A stretch of 12,485 nucleotides of DNA from JADJLQ01 sp040007895. GTDB taxonomy: Bacteria > Bacteroidota > Bacteroidia > Chitinophagales > Saprospiraceae. Of the stretch, positions 1 to 5,624 are shown piece by piece (the stretch's first letter is position 1; the number at the start of each line of letters is the position of its first letter). The position numbers were made by a program, and so were the translations under genes. The stretch is from the NCBI GenBank assembly GCA_040007895.1, contig JBDTUE010000118.1, forward strand, positions 1 through 12,485, given 5' to 3'. The notes beneath the pieces were generated by a model. The model was given only the letters and a program-made list of their open reading frames with translations, did no database searches and was not told where the DNA came from.

Positions 1-605
1 AATATTTGAATGACCCCTTTCGCGTCGGTGGCAATGCTCGAGAAGTTGGCACTATTGAAAATCGCGTTTTGCAAAGCCCCGGCTCTGAGCAGAGCTTCCT
101 CTGCCTGTTTGCGCGCCGTGTTATCGGTGCCGATCAACAGATAACCGATGATGGTGCTTTGAGCGTCGCGCAGGGCTGTGACCGATACAACCGCTGGGAA
201 ACGGCTGCTGTCCTTGCGGATGTAAGTTAATTCATAGATGTCTTCGATTCCGCGTGAAGCCTTGAAGACCAGGGCCTCAAACCCTGGCGCTATTGGAGTT
301 GCTAGTTCGAGGCTCAATGATTCAGCGCGGGCGATCACTTCGTGCGAATCGGAAATCTCAGCTGGTGTGATTTTATTCAGAACTTCTGAAGCAGTGTAGC
401 CCAGCATTCTCTCGGCTCCGACATTAAATAATTGAATAACCCCTTTCGCATCAGTGGCGATGATCGAGAAGTTGGCGCTGTTGAATATAGCATTCTGTAA
501 AGCCCCGGCTGCAAGTAGTACTTCTTGTCGTCGTCCCTCGGTAAGGACATCTATTACGCCGACGGCTTCGGCGATCACAGCAGAGTCGAGATTCTTATTA
601 GACAT
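1..605 (-). CDS. Tandem PAS-domain signalling protein, N-terminal part (runs off the left edge)
   Basis: The minus frame is open from the ATG at 605 to the window edge, giving 201 residues with no stop. Residues about 36-165 form one PAS/PAC unit, ending in a PAC-like stretch (ELTYIRKDSSRFPAVVSVTA, then DNTARKQAEEAL). A second PAS begins at residue 175 and repeats AGALQNAIFNSANFS exactly 142 residues later. Such proteins usually continue into a histidine kinase or GGDEF output domain, but none is visible here. PAS units sense small molecules, redox state or light; no cofactor residue can be assigned. GC content is far above the neighbouring genes (37 of 60 bases at 61-120, 32 of 60 at 301-360) and there is a strong ribosome site, both unlike the rest of the window. 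From memory the sequence style resembles multi-PAS kinases of Burkholderiales. Family call is firm; origin is inference. Confidence 0.85.
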   Translation of the reverse strand, partial: MSNKNLDSAVIAEAVGVIDVLTEGRRQEVLLAAGALQNAIFNSANFSIIATDAKGVIQLFNVGAERMLGYTASEVLNKITPAEISDSHEVIARAESLSLELATPIAPGFEALVFKASRGIEDIYELTYIRKDSSRFPAVVSVTALRDAQSTIIGYLLIGTDNTARKQAEEALLRAGALQNAIFNSANFSSIATDAKGVIQI

Positions 606-1022
606 TACTCATGCTCCTTTTAATAATTGTTGAAAATTCATTAATCATTATTCATTCTTGTTTTTAATAGTTGATTTAATACTGGTCTTAACAATATGAG
701 ATTGAGGCATGGGTCCGAAATTTTTATCAGTCCGCCAATATCGGTATCAACCTCAATTTACGGTTTAATGCTGCCATCTCGTTGTAAATTAATTAAATAC
801 GTCAAACCGACCTTACTAAGAGGGAGATGGCTGGACAGGATTTGTGCATCAAATGCACTTCAATAAACCTACTTTAATTTTGCTCCAAACCGTGACCTAT
901 GTATACTCGTGGTACGGGAACCATTGTCGCTACGTGCGATTTTGATTGGGTGGTCAGATGATTATTTTATGAATCTTGCAATGTAGTTTATTAAACGAAT
1001 CTGGGATTTTGAATAACTTAAT
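606..1022. other. Gene-poor intergenic stretch
   Basis: No convincing coding region was seen on either strand. GC drops abruptly relative to 1-600 (19 of 60 bases at 661-720). The only structure noted is a short perfect hairpin, GTGCAT-CAA-ATGCAC, at 844-858. A 20-codon plus-strand frame at 899-961 has no recognisable similarity and is treated as chance. If there is a composition or assembly boundary, it lies at the left end of this stretch. Confidence 0.5.
614..620 (-). promoter_or_regulatory. Strong Shine-Dalgarno site for the PAS gene
   Basis: On the minus strand AAAGGAG lies 8 nt before the ATG at 605. It decides that start: the nearby ATG at 612 reaches a stop after four codons. Strong purine-rich sites like this are typical of Proteobacteria and Firmicutes. 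They are not evident before the other genes in this window. Confidence 0.7.
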
Positions 1023-1088
1023 TTAAACTTCTTCGATAACTGATATTATCTCTTTCCATTTTTCAATGTACTCCCTAATTTTATCCAT
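1023..1088 (-). CDS. Possible 21-aa ORF overlapping the glycosyltransferase stop
   Basis: The glycosyltransferase TAA overlaps an ATG in a TAATG arrangement, the usual geometry of translational coupling. The frame encodes MDKIREYIEKWKEIISVIEEV, a charged amphipathic helix, and then stops. It could be a coupled micropeptide, the remnant of a longer downstream gene, or chance. No family is recognised. Nothing else supports translation. Confidence 0.2.
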   Translation of the reverse strand: MDKIREYIEKWKEIISVIEEV

Positions 1089-1687
1089 TACCAAATACCA
1101 TGTGATACTTTGCCTGTTTCAACCATGAGCCGGTCTACCCATCTGGTCATGACTAATTCGTTCTTTAATACTTCTGATATAAAATACCAGTCACCACATT
1201 CCGGATGAGCGAAGTGGTGAATGTATTTATCATATACCCACCTCCTTACTGCAAAACACGAACCTCCTATTTGAGATTTCCAGGGTATTCGCGTTTGCCA
1301 GGATTCGGGTTTGGGGTAAATTTCATCTCCATCTCCAGTAAGTATTTTATTCTTAAAAAAAATTACATCTGCTTCTTGTGCATTTTCTTTTAATATTTCA
1401 ATAAAATGATTGTCGGTGATAAAATCGTCATCGTCCAACAAGAATACAAACTCCCCGTTAATCATGTTATGAACGTATTGAAAAGAAGCATTGGCCGATA
1501 ACATACCCTGCCCGCTATAATCTTTGATAAAGATTTGTTCATAGTCGGATCCGATTTTTTTTAAGCTGTTGATATGCTGTTCAAATAATTCTGTTCGCCT
1601 TCCCTCCATCCGTCTTGTGACAATAGACAAAAATGGATTGGTTGAATGCTGAATAACAGAATATTGAAATTTGTCTTTCGCCTTCAT
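1088..1687 (-). CDS. Short GT-A glycosyltransferase (family 2-like)
   Basis: This 199-aa protein has the layout of a compact GT-A glycosyltransferase. A nucleotide-sugar entry strand (FLSIVTRRM, residues 19-27) comes first. A helix with RRTELFEQHINSL follows. The acidic metal-binding motif is LLDDDDF (residues 84-89), equivalent to the DxD that holds Mn/Mg and the sugar nucleotide. GDWYFISEVL (165-174) sits where the catalytic base region is expected. There is no signal peptide or membrane segment, so it is likely cytoplasmic and acts on a polysaccharide or glycolipid acceptor that cannot be named. Family 2 members are usually longer (250-350 aa), so this is a minimal version. It stands alone, with no other polysaccharide genes nearby. 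The only promoter hint is a CAAAAATA at 1803-1810 (minus-strand TATTTTTG) without a -33 partner. Confidence 0.75.
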   Translation of the reverse strand: MKAKDKFQYSVIQHSTNPFLSIVTRRMEGRRTELFEQHINSLKKIGSDYEQIFIKDYSGQGMLSANASFQYVHNMINGEFVFLLDDDDFITDNHFIEILKENAQEADVIFFKNKILTGDGDEIYPKPESWQTRIPWKSQIGGSCFAVRRWVYDKYIHHFAHPECGDWYFISEVLKNELVMTRWVDRLMVETGKVSHGIW

Positions 1688-1864
1688 TGGATATAGTACT
1701 ACATCTTAATCAACGAGTGAAGGTAGCATCACCAGTACAAAGCGTTATTACATTCATCAGACCGGTCAGCCAAATGAGGAGAGAATTTAATCTGGATAAA
1801 ACCAAAAATATTTTCCTTTTACCTTGTTATCTCCTATTAGTTTATCAATGCTAATTTATTTCAT

Positions 1865-2326
1865 TTAAACGATTTTATCCTTATTTTTTTGTTTAACTAA
1901 TAACTCCCTGTTTCTTTTAAATAAAACAGCATCCAGGGAATACCGTCCACTACCTAACAAAAACAAGGCCACATAAGGCAATAAAAACAATAGAGCATTT
2001 TCCTTCCCGCTAAAGGAATCATCCTGGAGTACAACAAAGGCAGCTATGAACATTGTAAATGCGAGCGGGATGATCGTAAACCTGGTATATAATCCAAGAG
2101 CCAATAAGATAGAACATAAAAATTCAGCAAATACCGCCAGCACGAGAGACGTCTTGGCTCCAAGTCCGATTGGATCTCCAAATTGAAAATCTCCATGGAT
2201 CAATTTTAAAAATTTGGGTATTCCGTGATTAAGCATAAGTCCACCCAGGCTAAGTCGCAGAATGAGCGAAACCCAATCGGTGGAATCATGAGACCACCGT
2301 GAAGCGGAAAGCAGTTTTTTAAACAT
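1865..2326 (-). CDS. DoxX-family integral membrane protein
   Basis: The 153-aa product shows the DoxX/DoxD pattern. A first membrane helix carries LILRLSLGGLMLNHGIPKFL. A loop, a second helix (SLVLAVFAEFLCSILLALGL) followed by YTRFT, a third (IIPLAFTMFIAAFVVL) and a fourth (ALLFLLPYVALFLLGSGRYSLD) follow. The closing GSGRYSLDA is characteristic of the family. DoxX proteins are inner-membrane proteins of poorly defined redox or detoxification function. The start at 2326 (MFKKLLSAS) is preferred over an in-frame ATG at 2404. The extra 26 residues look atypical, and a -7 motif at 2345-2352 would place the transcript start downstream of 2404. A lysine-rich cytoplasmic tail ends the protein. Confidence 0.85.
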   Translation of the reverse strand: MFKKLLSASRWSHDSTDWVSLILRLSLGGLMLNHGIPKFLKLIHGDFQFGDPIGLGAKTSLVLAVFAEFLCSILLALGLYTRFTIIPLAFTMFIAAFVVLQDDSFSGKENALLFLLPYVALFLLGSGRYSLDAVLFKRNRELLVKQKNKDKIV

Positions 2327-2344
2327 AATGATTCGATTTGAACC

Positions 2345-2352
2345 CAAATATA
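2345..2352 (-). promoter_or_regulatory. Candidate -7 element for the DoxX gene
   Basis: Minus-strand TATATTTG matches the Bacteroidota -7 consensus TAnnTTTG, about 19 nt before the ATG at 2326. No -33 TTG was found at 19-21 nt spacing, so this is half a promoter. It implies a very short leader and supports the shorter start. Confidence 0.35.
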
Positions 2353-2514
2353 ATGAAACTACCATATCGCATGATATCTTCAAATAGATGAGGATGAAGA
2401 ACAATGGGGATCGATAACTTCCATGAAGGATGTTCCGATCCGAAGCGGGTTCAAGATGGTATTACAGGAACTATACTAAGCGGTGAGGGCAACGATTAGA
2501 ATCACATATAGGTC

Positions 2515-2643
2515 TTATGCAGGGTAAATTCTCATAGTGCATTTCATACCTCTCTTTTCCCCTTTAAGGATAGGGTACCTGAGCTTATCGTTTAGACGAA
2601 GAATACTTGCTTGCATTAAATCAAAAAAAATATACGTTTGCAT
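2515..2643 (-). CDS. Possible 42-aa ORF of unknown identity
   Basis: A minus-strand ATG at 2643 opens a 42-codon frame beginning MQTYIFFDLMQASILRL, with basic residues in the second half. No family is recognised, and there is no ribosome site or promoter with the right spacing. It occupies otherwise empty DNA between DoxX and the 52-aa membrane gene. It may be a decayed gene end or chance. Confidence 0.18.
   Translation of the reverse strand: MQTYIFFDLMQASILRLNDKLRYPILKGEKRGMKCTMRIYPA
2611..2640 (+). promoter_or_regulatory. Plus-strand Bacteroidota-type promoter match
   Basis: TTG at 2611-2613, then 19 nt, then TACGTTTG at 2633-2640, fits the -33/-7 consensus TTG-N19-21-TAnnTTTG exactly. 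Transcription would start near 2647 and run to the right, opposite to every gene between 1023 and 3794. It would pass antisense through the 52-aa membrane gene. No plus-strand gene with recognisable similarity follows. Confidence 0.4.
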
Positions 2644-2703
2644 ACTTTATTCTTTGCAAGTAATAGCAAGCTAAGTTATAGAGTCATGCGGTGTCATATA
2701 GGA

Positions 2704-2862
2704 TTAGAGTGGTTTGTTACCGCTGATTACGCGAAGCAATACGACTATAATGGCTATCACGAGGAGCACATGTATGATAGATCCACCAACATGAAATCCT
2801 AAGAAGCCGATGGCCCATATTATAACCAGTATGACAGCTACGGTATAAAGTAAATTTCCCAT
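2704..2862 (-). CDS. Small membrane protein, lmo0937 family (52 aa)
   Basis: The ATG at 2862 opens a 52-aa frame. It encodes two hydrophobic helices, LLYTVAVILVIIWAIGFLGF and IIHVLLVIAIIVVLL, joined by a short GG turn (HVGGS) and closed by RVISG. This double-helix hairpin with C-terminal LLRVISG is the signature of the lmo0937-type small membrane proteins, which are usually 46-55 aa. They lie in the inner membrane and often sit near CsbD or other envelope-stress genes; their molecular role is unknown. The gene falls below common ORF length cut-offs and is easily missed. It is third in the minus-strand group after csbD and the lipoprotein, with a possible terminator before it and a candidate -7 motif at 2964-2971. 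Identification is from motif memory and is strong for so short a protein. Confidence 0.85.
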   Translation of the reverse strand: MGNLLYTVAVILVIIWAIGFLGFHVGGSIIHVLLVIAIIVVLLRVISGNKPL

Positions 2863-2920
2863 ATTTAATTATTTTTAAAAGTTTAATGATGTAGTCTCTA
2901 TTATCTATAAATAATAACTA

Positions 2921-3030
2921 CAAGGATGAATGTATAACTTAATACTTAAGCTCAATTAAAAAACAAAAATATTAAATCGGCAGATCTGATCGAAATTTGT
3001 CAAAACGATCAGTTGCCTCATTCATCCTTG
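2921..3030. repeat. 12-bp perfect inverted repeat upstream of the small membrane gene
   Basis: CAAGGATGAATG at 2921-2932 recurs as its exact reverse complement CATTCATCCTTG at 3019-3030, with 86 nt between. The arms flank the candidate -7 motif at 2964-2971. A second short inverted repeat, GTTGCCT (3012-3018) and AGGCAAC (3032-3038), overlaps the right arm. The arrangement suits a paired regulator site or a long stem. Confidence 0.45.
2964..2971 (-). promoter_or_regulatory. Candidate -7 element for the small membrane protein gene
   Basis: Minus-strand TATTTTTG matches TAnnTTTG about 100 nt before the ATG at 2862. The -33 position holds only a poor TTTCG. It lies between the arms of the 12-bp inverted repeat. 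Confidence 0.3.
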
Positions 3031-3054
3031 CAGGCAACCCTACTTAAGGTTTAC

Positions 3055-3084
3055 TAAAATAAAATTGCAGCAATTTTTATTTTA
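3055..3084 (-). terminator. AT-rich hairpin at the end of the lipoprotein gene
   Basis: AAAATTG (3061-3067), loop CAG and CAATTTT (3071-3077) form a 7-bp stem. It extends six more pairs past a single bulged T at 3078. The structure overlaps the lipoprotein stop codon and ends in a T-rich run on the minus strand. It resembles an intrinsic terminator, but the stem is GC-poor. Confidence 0.45.
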
Positions 3085-3505
3085 CATTATTTTTTGTAAG
3101 ATCTTTTAGGGCCTTACCCAGTTCATCCATGTCATGATTAAATTCTTTTTTGAAGGATTCCCAATTTTCTTTGGTATCTTCTTTATAATCTCTTGCTTTT
3201 GCTTTTAATTCAATATTTTTTTGTTCGAGTGACGCAATGGTTTTGTTATATTCTGCCTTTACATCTTTTTTTACATTGGAAGCGTCCTTTTTTAACTGAG
3301 CAATGGTGTTATCATTATCCGTAATTTTTTGATTGGATTCCAAAAGGAAAGCATTGTATTGCTTGATATATTCCTCTTTGGCTACATCAAGGTCTTTAGT
3401 AGCCTCTATTACATTATCTTTTGCTGCTTCTACTTTTTGATCGGGTGATTTGCAACTGGTAATTAGAACCAGGAGGGTTGATATTACAATGGTGAACTTA
3501 TACAT
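3077..3505 (-). CDS. Coiled-coil lipoprotein, hypothetical
   Basis: The 142-aa product starts MYKFTIVISTLLVLITSC, a type II signal sequence with the lipobox ending at Cys18. It should therefore be lipid-anchored in the periplasm or outer membrane. The mature part is almost entirely charged heptad-like helix rich in Lys, Glu and Asp (residues about 25-135), with no Cys and no enzymatic motif. Regular hydrophobic spacing suggests a long coiled coil that could brace the envelope or bind a partner. It sits between csbD and the lmo0937-type gene, all on the same strand, which suggests an envelope or osmotic stress role; that is inference. I do not recognise a named family. Confidence 0.75.
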   Translation of the reverse strand: MYKFTIVISTLLVLITSCKSPDQKVEAAKDNVIEATKDLDVAKEEYIKQYNAFLLESNQKITDNDNTIAQLKKDASNVKKDVKAEYNKTIASLEQKNIELKAKARDYKEDTKENWESFKKEFNHDMDELGKALKDLTKNNVK

Positions 3506-3568
3506 TTTTGTTTTATATTTTTTAATAATGGGTTTAGGGTTTTATTTTAAATACCCTTTAAAATTATA

Positions 3569-3595
3569 AAAGCAGGTCTATAACAAACCTGCTTT
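3569..3595 (-). terminator. Intrinsic terminator after csbD
   Basis: AAAGCAGGT (3569-3577) and ACCTGCTTT (3587-3595) form a perfect 9-bp stem with a 9-nt loop. On the minus strand it starts 14 nt after the csbD stop and is followed by an AT-rich run (TATAATTTT). It probably attenuates transcription into the lipoprotein gene. Confidence 0.7.
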
Positions 3596-3608
3596 CGATA
3601 GTTAATGA

Positions 3609-3794
3609 TTATAAAGCTTCGATGATTTCGTGTAATTCTTCTTTTGATTTTCCCAGTTTGATTTGAAGTCGCCCAAGCATCTCTTCTTTTTTGCCTTCTG
3701 CAAACATCAAATCATCATCTGTAAGATTTGCAAACTTTTGTTTCAGTTTGCCTTTTTGCTCATGCCAATTTCCTTTTATTTCTACGCTATTCAT
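3609..3794 (-). CDS. csbD: CsbD-family stress protein
   Basis: This 61-aa hydrophilic protein matches the CsbD family over its whole length. It opens with EIKGNWHEQKGKLKQKFANL (residues 4-23), followed by LTDDDLMFAEGKKEEMLGRL and LGKSKEELHE. CsbD proteins are small, helical and cytosolic; they are induced by general or osmotic stress (sigma-B in Bacillus, other regulators elsewhere) and have no known biochemical activity. Size is typical. It heads the minus-strand stress group and is divergent from the DUF3237 gene across a 271-bp gap. A -7 motif lies at 3857-3864 and a terminator follows the gene, so it can be expressed alone. Confidence 0.9.
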   Translation of the reverse strand: MNSVEIKGNWHEQKGKLKQKFANLTDDDLMFAEGKKEEMLGRLQIKLGKSKEELHEIIEAL

Positions 3795-3856
3795 TATTAT
3801 TAATATTTACATTCCCGTTACCCCACGAGAAAGGGTATGGAAGGATTTCCATAGTA

Positions 3857-3864
3857 CAAAGGTA
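3857..3864 (-). promoter_or_regulatory. Candidate -7 element for csbD
   Basis: Minus-strand TACCTTTG fits TAnnTTTG and lies about 62 nt before the csbD ATG. No TTG occurs at the -33 spacing, which would suit an alternative or activator-dependent promoter. The rest of the 271-bp divergent gap (3795-4065) shows only an AT-rich hairpin at 3902-3916. Confidence 0.4.
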
Positions 3865-4065
3865 AGTGAGCTCGGTAGGCTATCGTTACATCATTAGAAT
3901 TAATAATTATATTATTCACACATCATCTTAGAATGACATACTATGTAACTCTAAAAAGAAATCAATAGTTGAATGACAAATGGAGTGATGTAAAAATTTA
4001 CAAATTGAGAATCAACTGGCTTATGATCAGTATATTTATATTTATTTCGAAGCAATAAAAGGTTT

Positions 4066-4605
4066 ATGATTAAACGAATTAAAATACGATCTCAACTAAT
4101 TATCTATTTATTTTTTTTACTATCCTATTCATTGGCTCAACAAAATTTCACCGCTCCCGGCCTTGAATATATCTGTGAATTAAAAATAAAATTAGATCCC
4201 GCTATTGTGGTTGGGCAAACGCCAAAAGGTCTTCGACGGATTATTCCCATAACAGGGGGTACTGTAAATGGTCCTCAAATCAAAGCAGAGATCTTACCCG
4301 GGGGAGCTGATTGGCAATACATCAGACCGGATGGAACGGTAGAACTTGAAGCACATTATCAAATAAAGACATCAGACAGTGTGATTATTTACATTGTCAA
4401 TACGGGTATCCGGGTCGCTACTCCTGAAATCACAGCTAAAATGGCCAAAGGGGAATTTGTTCCCGCCAATGAGTATTATTTCAGAGCTACACCCAAATTT
4501 GAATCCCCAGCCGGCAAATACTATTGGATGAATAATAGCCTGTTTATCGCCAAAGGCATCCGCAATCCTGATTTCGTATCCATCCAGGTTTGGAAAGTAT
4601 TATAG
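4066..4605 (+). CDS. Secreted DUF3237 domain protein
   Basis: The 179-aa product has a basic N-terminus (MIKRIKIR), a hydrophobic core (LIIYLFFLLSYS) and a probable cleavage near SLA-QQ at residue 24. Residues 33-179 cover a whole DUF3237 domain: LEYICELKIKL, RRIIPITGGTVNGP (58-70), ILPGGADW (76-83), the paired IRPDGTVELEAHYQI, and the late YYFRATPKFESPAGKYYWMN block with a terminal VWKVL. DUF3237 is a beta-barrel domain of unknown activity, often encoded beside aromatic or acyl-CoA degradation genes. Many members I recall are cytoplasmic, so export is notable. It is the first gene of the plus-strand cluster, 23 nt before the AraC gene, and is divergent from csbD. Family call firm; role unknown. 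Confidence 0.85.
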   Translation: MIKRIKIRSQLIIYLFFLLSYSLAQQNFTAPGLEYICELKIKLDPAIVVGQTPKGLRRIIPITGGTVNGPQIKAEILPGGADWQYIRPDGTVELEAHYQIKTSDSVIIYIVNTGIRVATPEITAKMAKGEFVPANEYYFRATPKFESPAGKYYWMNNSLFIAKGIRNPDFVSIQVWKVL

Positions 4606-4628
4606 CTTCCTATTCTTGTTGTTTACTA

Positions 4629-5528
4629 ATGTCATTGAATAAAAAAAATATTAAAGTTCCAGTTGTCAGGCCTGCTGAATTTGATAATTACATTTTTGGC
4701 GATTGGAAAGCACCGGTATCTACCTTCTATCATAAGTTTCATATTGAGCGAATTGAAAATTATAAAAAACACCTTAAACTTCCTCTTCCGCCGCATCGAA
4801 GGTCCGTATCCTTTTTTATATTTCTTACGCAGGGCAATGTGATCCGAAGCAAAGGTCTGAGTACCTATGAAATTAAGTCAAACACTTTTTTTTTATTACC
4901 TGCTGATCAGATTACTTCCTTAGAGTATGTGAGTAAAAATGCCAAAGGGTTTTATTGTCATTTTACGCCAGACATATTTTCTTTATTCCAAAAGAAAGGT
5001 TTGCAGTCATTTTCATTTTTTGATTTTACCGGTGAACCGCTCGTTCATGTGGCGAATCAAGAGCGGATCTTACAACTTCTTTACATCCTTGAAAATGAAA
5101 ACAAAAAAAATCACGAAACAAGATTTGAGTTAGTACCCCTATACCTATTTGCACTCTTTGCTGAACTCAAACTTCAATTGCCGCCGCAAGAGTTAAAAAA
5201 AATGGATGCTGCTACAATGCTTACACAACGATATAAAAATGCTTTAGCAGAAAGTATATCGGAGCTAAAAACTGTCCAGGAATTTGCACTGCATTTATCC
5301 GTTTCATCCAATCATCTCAACAAATGTGTGCAGGCTGCTATTGGCAAATCAGCCCATGAACTATTGGATGATATGCGAATCCTCGAAGCAAAAGTCTTAT
5401 TAAAACAGACCGAACTGAGTATCGGTGAGATAGCTTTTAGAATTGGCAGGTTCGAACCTAGTGATTTTGCCCGGTTTTTTAAATCCAAAACAGGTACCAC
5501 CCCAAACCAGTTTCGAAAAGACAAGTGA
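4629..5528 (+). CDS. AraC-family transcriptional regulator
   Basis: The 299-aa protein has an N-terminal cupin-like sensor region. Residues 54-95 contain PPHRRSVSFFIFLTQG and NTFFLLPADQ, as in AraC members that bind small molecules. Two C-terminal helix-turn-helix units follow: TVQEFALHLSVSSNHLNKCV (215-234) and SIGEIAFRIGRFEPSDFARF (264-283), then GTTPNQFRK. The second unit is the best conserved part of AraC proteins. The start at 4629 (MSLNKK) is chosen over an ATG at 4590 inside the preceding gene, because the extra 13 residues look non-homologous. It lies inside the cluster and on the same strand, so it is the natural candidate for a local activator responding to an aromatic or sugar ligand. 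The ligand and operator are not identifiable. Confidence 0.9.
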   Translation: MSLNKKNIKVPVVRPAEFDNYIFGDWKAPVSTFYHKFHIERIENYKKHLKLPLPPHRRSVSFFIFLTQGNVIRSKGLSTYEIKSNTFFLLPADQITSLEYVSKNAKGFYCHFTPDIFSLFQKKGLQSFSFFDFTGEPLVHVANQERILQLLYILENENKKNHETRFELVPLYLFALFAELKLQLPPQELKKMDAATMLTQRYKNALAESISELKTVQEFALHLSVSSNHLNKCVQAAIGKSAHELLDDMRILEAKVLLKQTELSIGEIAFRIGRFEPSDFARFFKSKTGTTPNQFRKDK

Positions 5529-5624
5529 CAAGGATTGATTTTGCATAGTATTGATTAACTCTTGCTTATTTATTCATCAGATATTTAATCAATTTTGAGA
5601 CTCCTTTACTTAATTCTCTGTTTG

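Larger units (their letters stand above)
2327..2703. other. Intergenic region between DoxX and the small membrane protein gene
   Basis: The region holds the DoxX -7 motif, an unsupported 42-aa frame, and a plus-strand promoter match at 2611-2640. It also contains an imperfect inverted repeat, TACTTGC (2604-2610) and GCAAGTA (2656-2662). No gene with recognisable similarity was seen. Confidence 0.4.

Noticed and set aside
6..230. Plus-strand 74-aa open frame at the left edge
   Set aside because: It is antisense to the well-supported PAS protein and has no family resemblance of its own.
899..961. 20-codon plus-strand frame in the gene-poor stretch
   Set aside because: Too short, no ribosome site or similarity; expected by chance.
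2327..2404. Upstream ATG at 2404 as the DoxX start
   Set aside because: It adds 26 residues atypical for DoxX, and a -7 motif at 2345-2352 would start transcription after it.
3902..3916. AATAAT-TAT-ATTATT inverted repeat in the csbD/DUF3237 gap
   Set aside because: Pure AT sequence in AT-rich DNA; too likely by chance to call an operator.
3969..3998. TTG-N19-TAAAAATT as a promoter for the DUF3237 gene
   Set aside because: The -7 half matches TAnnTTTG poorly, so no promoter is called there.
4590..4628. ATG at 4590 as the AraC start
   Set aside because: It lies inside the DUF3237 gene and adds 13 cysteine/serine-rich residues; ATG at 4629 gives a normal N-terminus.
5595..5624. TTG at 5595 as the FAH-fusion start
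   Set aside because: ATG at 5625 gives a clean KK-type signal peptide; the extension would blur it.
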